Positions 6,026-7,095 of a DNA stretch of 7,095 nucleotides are shown here, piece after piece. The number at the start of each line of letters is the position of its first letter. Position 1 is the stretch's first letter. The stretch lies in assembly GCA_027027485.1 (NCBI GenBank), contig JALVLL010000257.1:1-7095 (forward strand), given 5' to 3'. This stretch comes from Candidatus Bipolaricaulota bacterium. Lineage in GTDB: Bacteria > Bipolaricaulota > Bipolaricaulia > Bipolaricaulales > Bipolaricaulaceae. The notes beneath the pieces were generated by a model. It had not been told where the DNA came from. It saw nothing but the letters and a program-made list of their open reading frames with translations, and made no database searches. The position numbers and the translations under genes were made by a program.

Positions 6026-7095
6026 ATGCGGGTAGCTCTGTGCCACTTCCGCTACGGGATGCCCGACGGGGTCTCCTTGGAGATGGGGAAATGGAGACGG
6101 GCCCTGGAGGAACTCGGCCACGAGGTCCTCATCGCCGTGGGGGAGGACCCCACCGGGGAAGCCCTCCTTTTCCCCGAGCTATCCATCCCATGGGCCAAGG
6201 GGATCCGCCACGACGCCTTCGGGGAAAAACCAAAGAGGAAAGCCGAGGAGCTCCTGGCGGAAATAGAACGCCTGAGCACGGAGATCTCCGAAAAATTCGA
6301 GGGGTTGATCCGCGAAAAGAAGATCAATTTACTCATAATCGAGAATATTTGGTCCCTGCCCTTGAACATCCCCGCGGCCTTAGGACTCCTCCGGGCGGCG
6401 GAATCCCGCGGACTCCCCGTCATCGCCCACCACCACGATTTCTGGTGGGAGAGGGACATCTACCGTCCTGCATTTCCCGAGGTGGAAGAACTCCTCGAGG
6501 AGCTGTTTCCTCCGGACTACGGGCGCGCGGAACACGTGGTGATAAACTCCCTCGCCCGGGAGGAACTCAAACGGCGCCGGGGGCTCGAGGCCCAGGTCAT
6601 CCCCAACGTCTTCGACTTCGAGGTCCGCTGGGAAAAAGATGCCTTCGGTGCCTCGCTGCGGGAGGACCTCGGGATCCGGCCCGGCGACATCGTCTTCCTC
6701 CAGGCAACACGGATCGTCGCCCGAAAGGGGATCGAGATCGCCTTCGCGCTCGTGAAGCGCTTCCAAGAGGAGGTCCTCCCCGGGCTCGATATCCCGGGGA
6801 AGGGGAAGAGCGCGGTGATCCTCATTCCCAACCTGATCGAGGATCACGACTACCACCAAAGGCTCGTCCACCGCGCCCGGGTGCTCGGTGTGGAGGCGAT
6901 TTTCGCCCCGGACCGCTTCGCCGCGGAAAGGAGGGTCGAGGACGGGAAGAAGATCTACTCCTTCTGGGACGCCTACACGGCCGCCGACTTCGTCACCTAC
7001 CCCTCCCTCTACGAGGGCTTCGGGAACCAGTTCCTGGAGGCCATCGCCGCTAAGCTCCCCTTAGCCGTCTTCGAGTACCCGGTCTTCGAGGCGGA
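6026..7095 (+). CDS. GT4-family glycosyltransferase, 3' truncated by window; possible mannosylglucosylglycerate-type synthase
   Basis: An open frame runs from ATG 6026 to the window end (356 full codons, no stop). The protein has the GT-B fold of retaining GT4 enzymes. The first strand MRVALCHFRYG leads into the acceptor-side loop MPDGVSLEMGKW and GHEVLIAVGE. HHHDFWWERDIYR at 135-147 ends the N-terminal domain, and VIPNVFDFE at 191-199 links to the second. There, QATRIVARKGIE at 226-237 supplies the Arg229 and Lys234 expected to bind the nucleotide-sugar phosphates. YEGFGNQFLE at 329-338 is the E-x7-E motif (Glu330, Glu338). Little more than the last helices should be missing. The DGVSLEM start and HHDFWWER block recall, from memory, GT4 proteins of Thermotogales that include mannosylglucosyl(phospho)glycerate synthase. 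Together with mgs nearby this suggests a role in compatible-solute synthesis, but donor and acceptor are not proven. The start is chosen because MRVALCHF is the first strand of the fold. Confidence 0.88.
   Translation, partial: MRVALCHFRYGMPDGVSLEMGKWRRALEELGHEVLIAVGEDPTGEALLFPELSIPWAKGIRHDAFGEKPKRKAEELLAEIERLSTEISEKFEGLIREKKINLLIIENIWSLPLNIPAALGLLRAAESRGLPVIAHHHDFWWERDIYRPAFPEVEELLEELFPPDYGRAEHVVINSLAREELKRRRGLEAQVIPNVFDFEVRWEKDAFGASLREDLGIRPGDIVFLQATRIVARKGIEIAFALVKRFQEEVLPGLDIPGKGKSAVILIPNLIEDHDYHQRLVHRARVLGVEAIFAPDRFAAERRVEDGKKIYSFWDAYTAADFVTYPSLYEGFGNQFLEAIAAKLPLAVFEYPVFEA

Noticed and set aside
6016..7053. A 345-codon plus-strand frame overlapping the GT4 gene
   Set aside because: Its product is an Arg/Pro/Gly-rich low-complexity string, typical of an out-of-frame reading. 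The frame from 6026 gives a complete GT-B glycosyltransferase pattern.

Overview
The window is dense, GC-rich bacterial DNA with almost no spare sequence. Its core is one minus-strand operon of five genes, read from about 5954 down to 611. In order these are a secreted sugar-binding protein, two MalF/MalG-type permeases, a MalK/UgpC-type ATPase and, only 13 bp further on, a mannosylglycerate synthase (mgs, GT78). The last gene is the most informative: it aligns from end to end with my memory of the Rhodothermus marinus enzyme, and the key residues sit at the same numbers. Mannosylglycerate is a compatible solute typical of hot and salty habitats, so a thermophilic or halotolerant bacterium is likely. 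The phylum cannot be fixed from this window. A diderm thermophilic lineage such as Bipolaricaulota/Acetothermia or a GC-rich Thermotogota relative is only a guess.

Layout: 1-614 (+) is the C-terminal part of a second family-1 solute-binding protein, cut by the window edge. It runs tail to tail into mgs with a 4-bp overlap of the stop regions and a small hairpin at the junction. 611-1759 (-) is mgs; 1773-2870 (-) the ATPase; 2875-3696 (-) permease 2; 3693-4571 (-) permease 1. 4592-4621 is a strong hairpin followed by a T-run, between the binding-protein and permease genes. 4639-5874 (-) is the binding protein. 5875-6025 is a divergent control region. 6026 to the window end (+) is a GT4 glycosyltransferase cut by the window edge.

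How it fits together: the four transporter genes make a complete ABC importer apart from possible sharing of parts. Their co-transcription with mgs suggests that the imported solute and mannosylglycerate synthesis belong to one physiological response: either salvage of a glycoside compatible solute alongside its synthesis, or import of a sugar that feeds GDP-mannose. The divergent GT4 enzyme resembles, from memory, the family that includes mannosylglucosylglycerate-type synthases, so the locus may be a compatible-solute island with two glycosyltransferases around a shared control region. That region contains a good sigma70-type promoter for the operon, a palindrome filling the gap between its -35 and -10 boxes, and an extended -10 element so close to the GT4 start codon that its transcript would be leaderless. 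No RNA genes, CRISPR arrays, insertion sequences or phage genes were seen.
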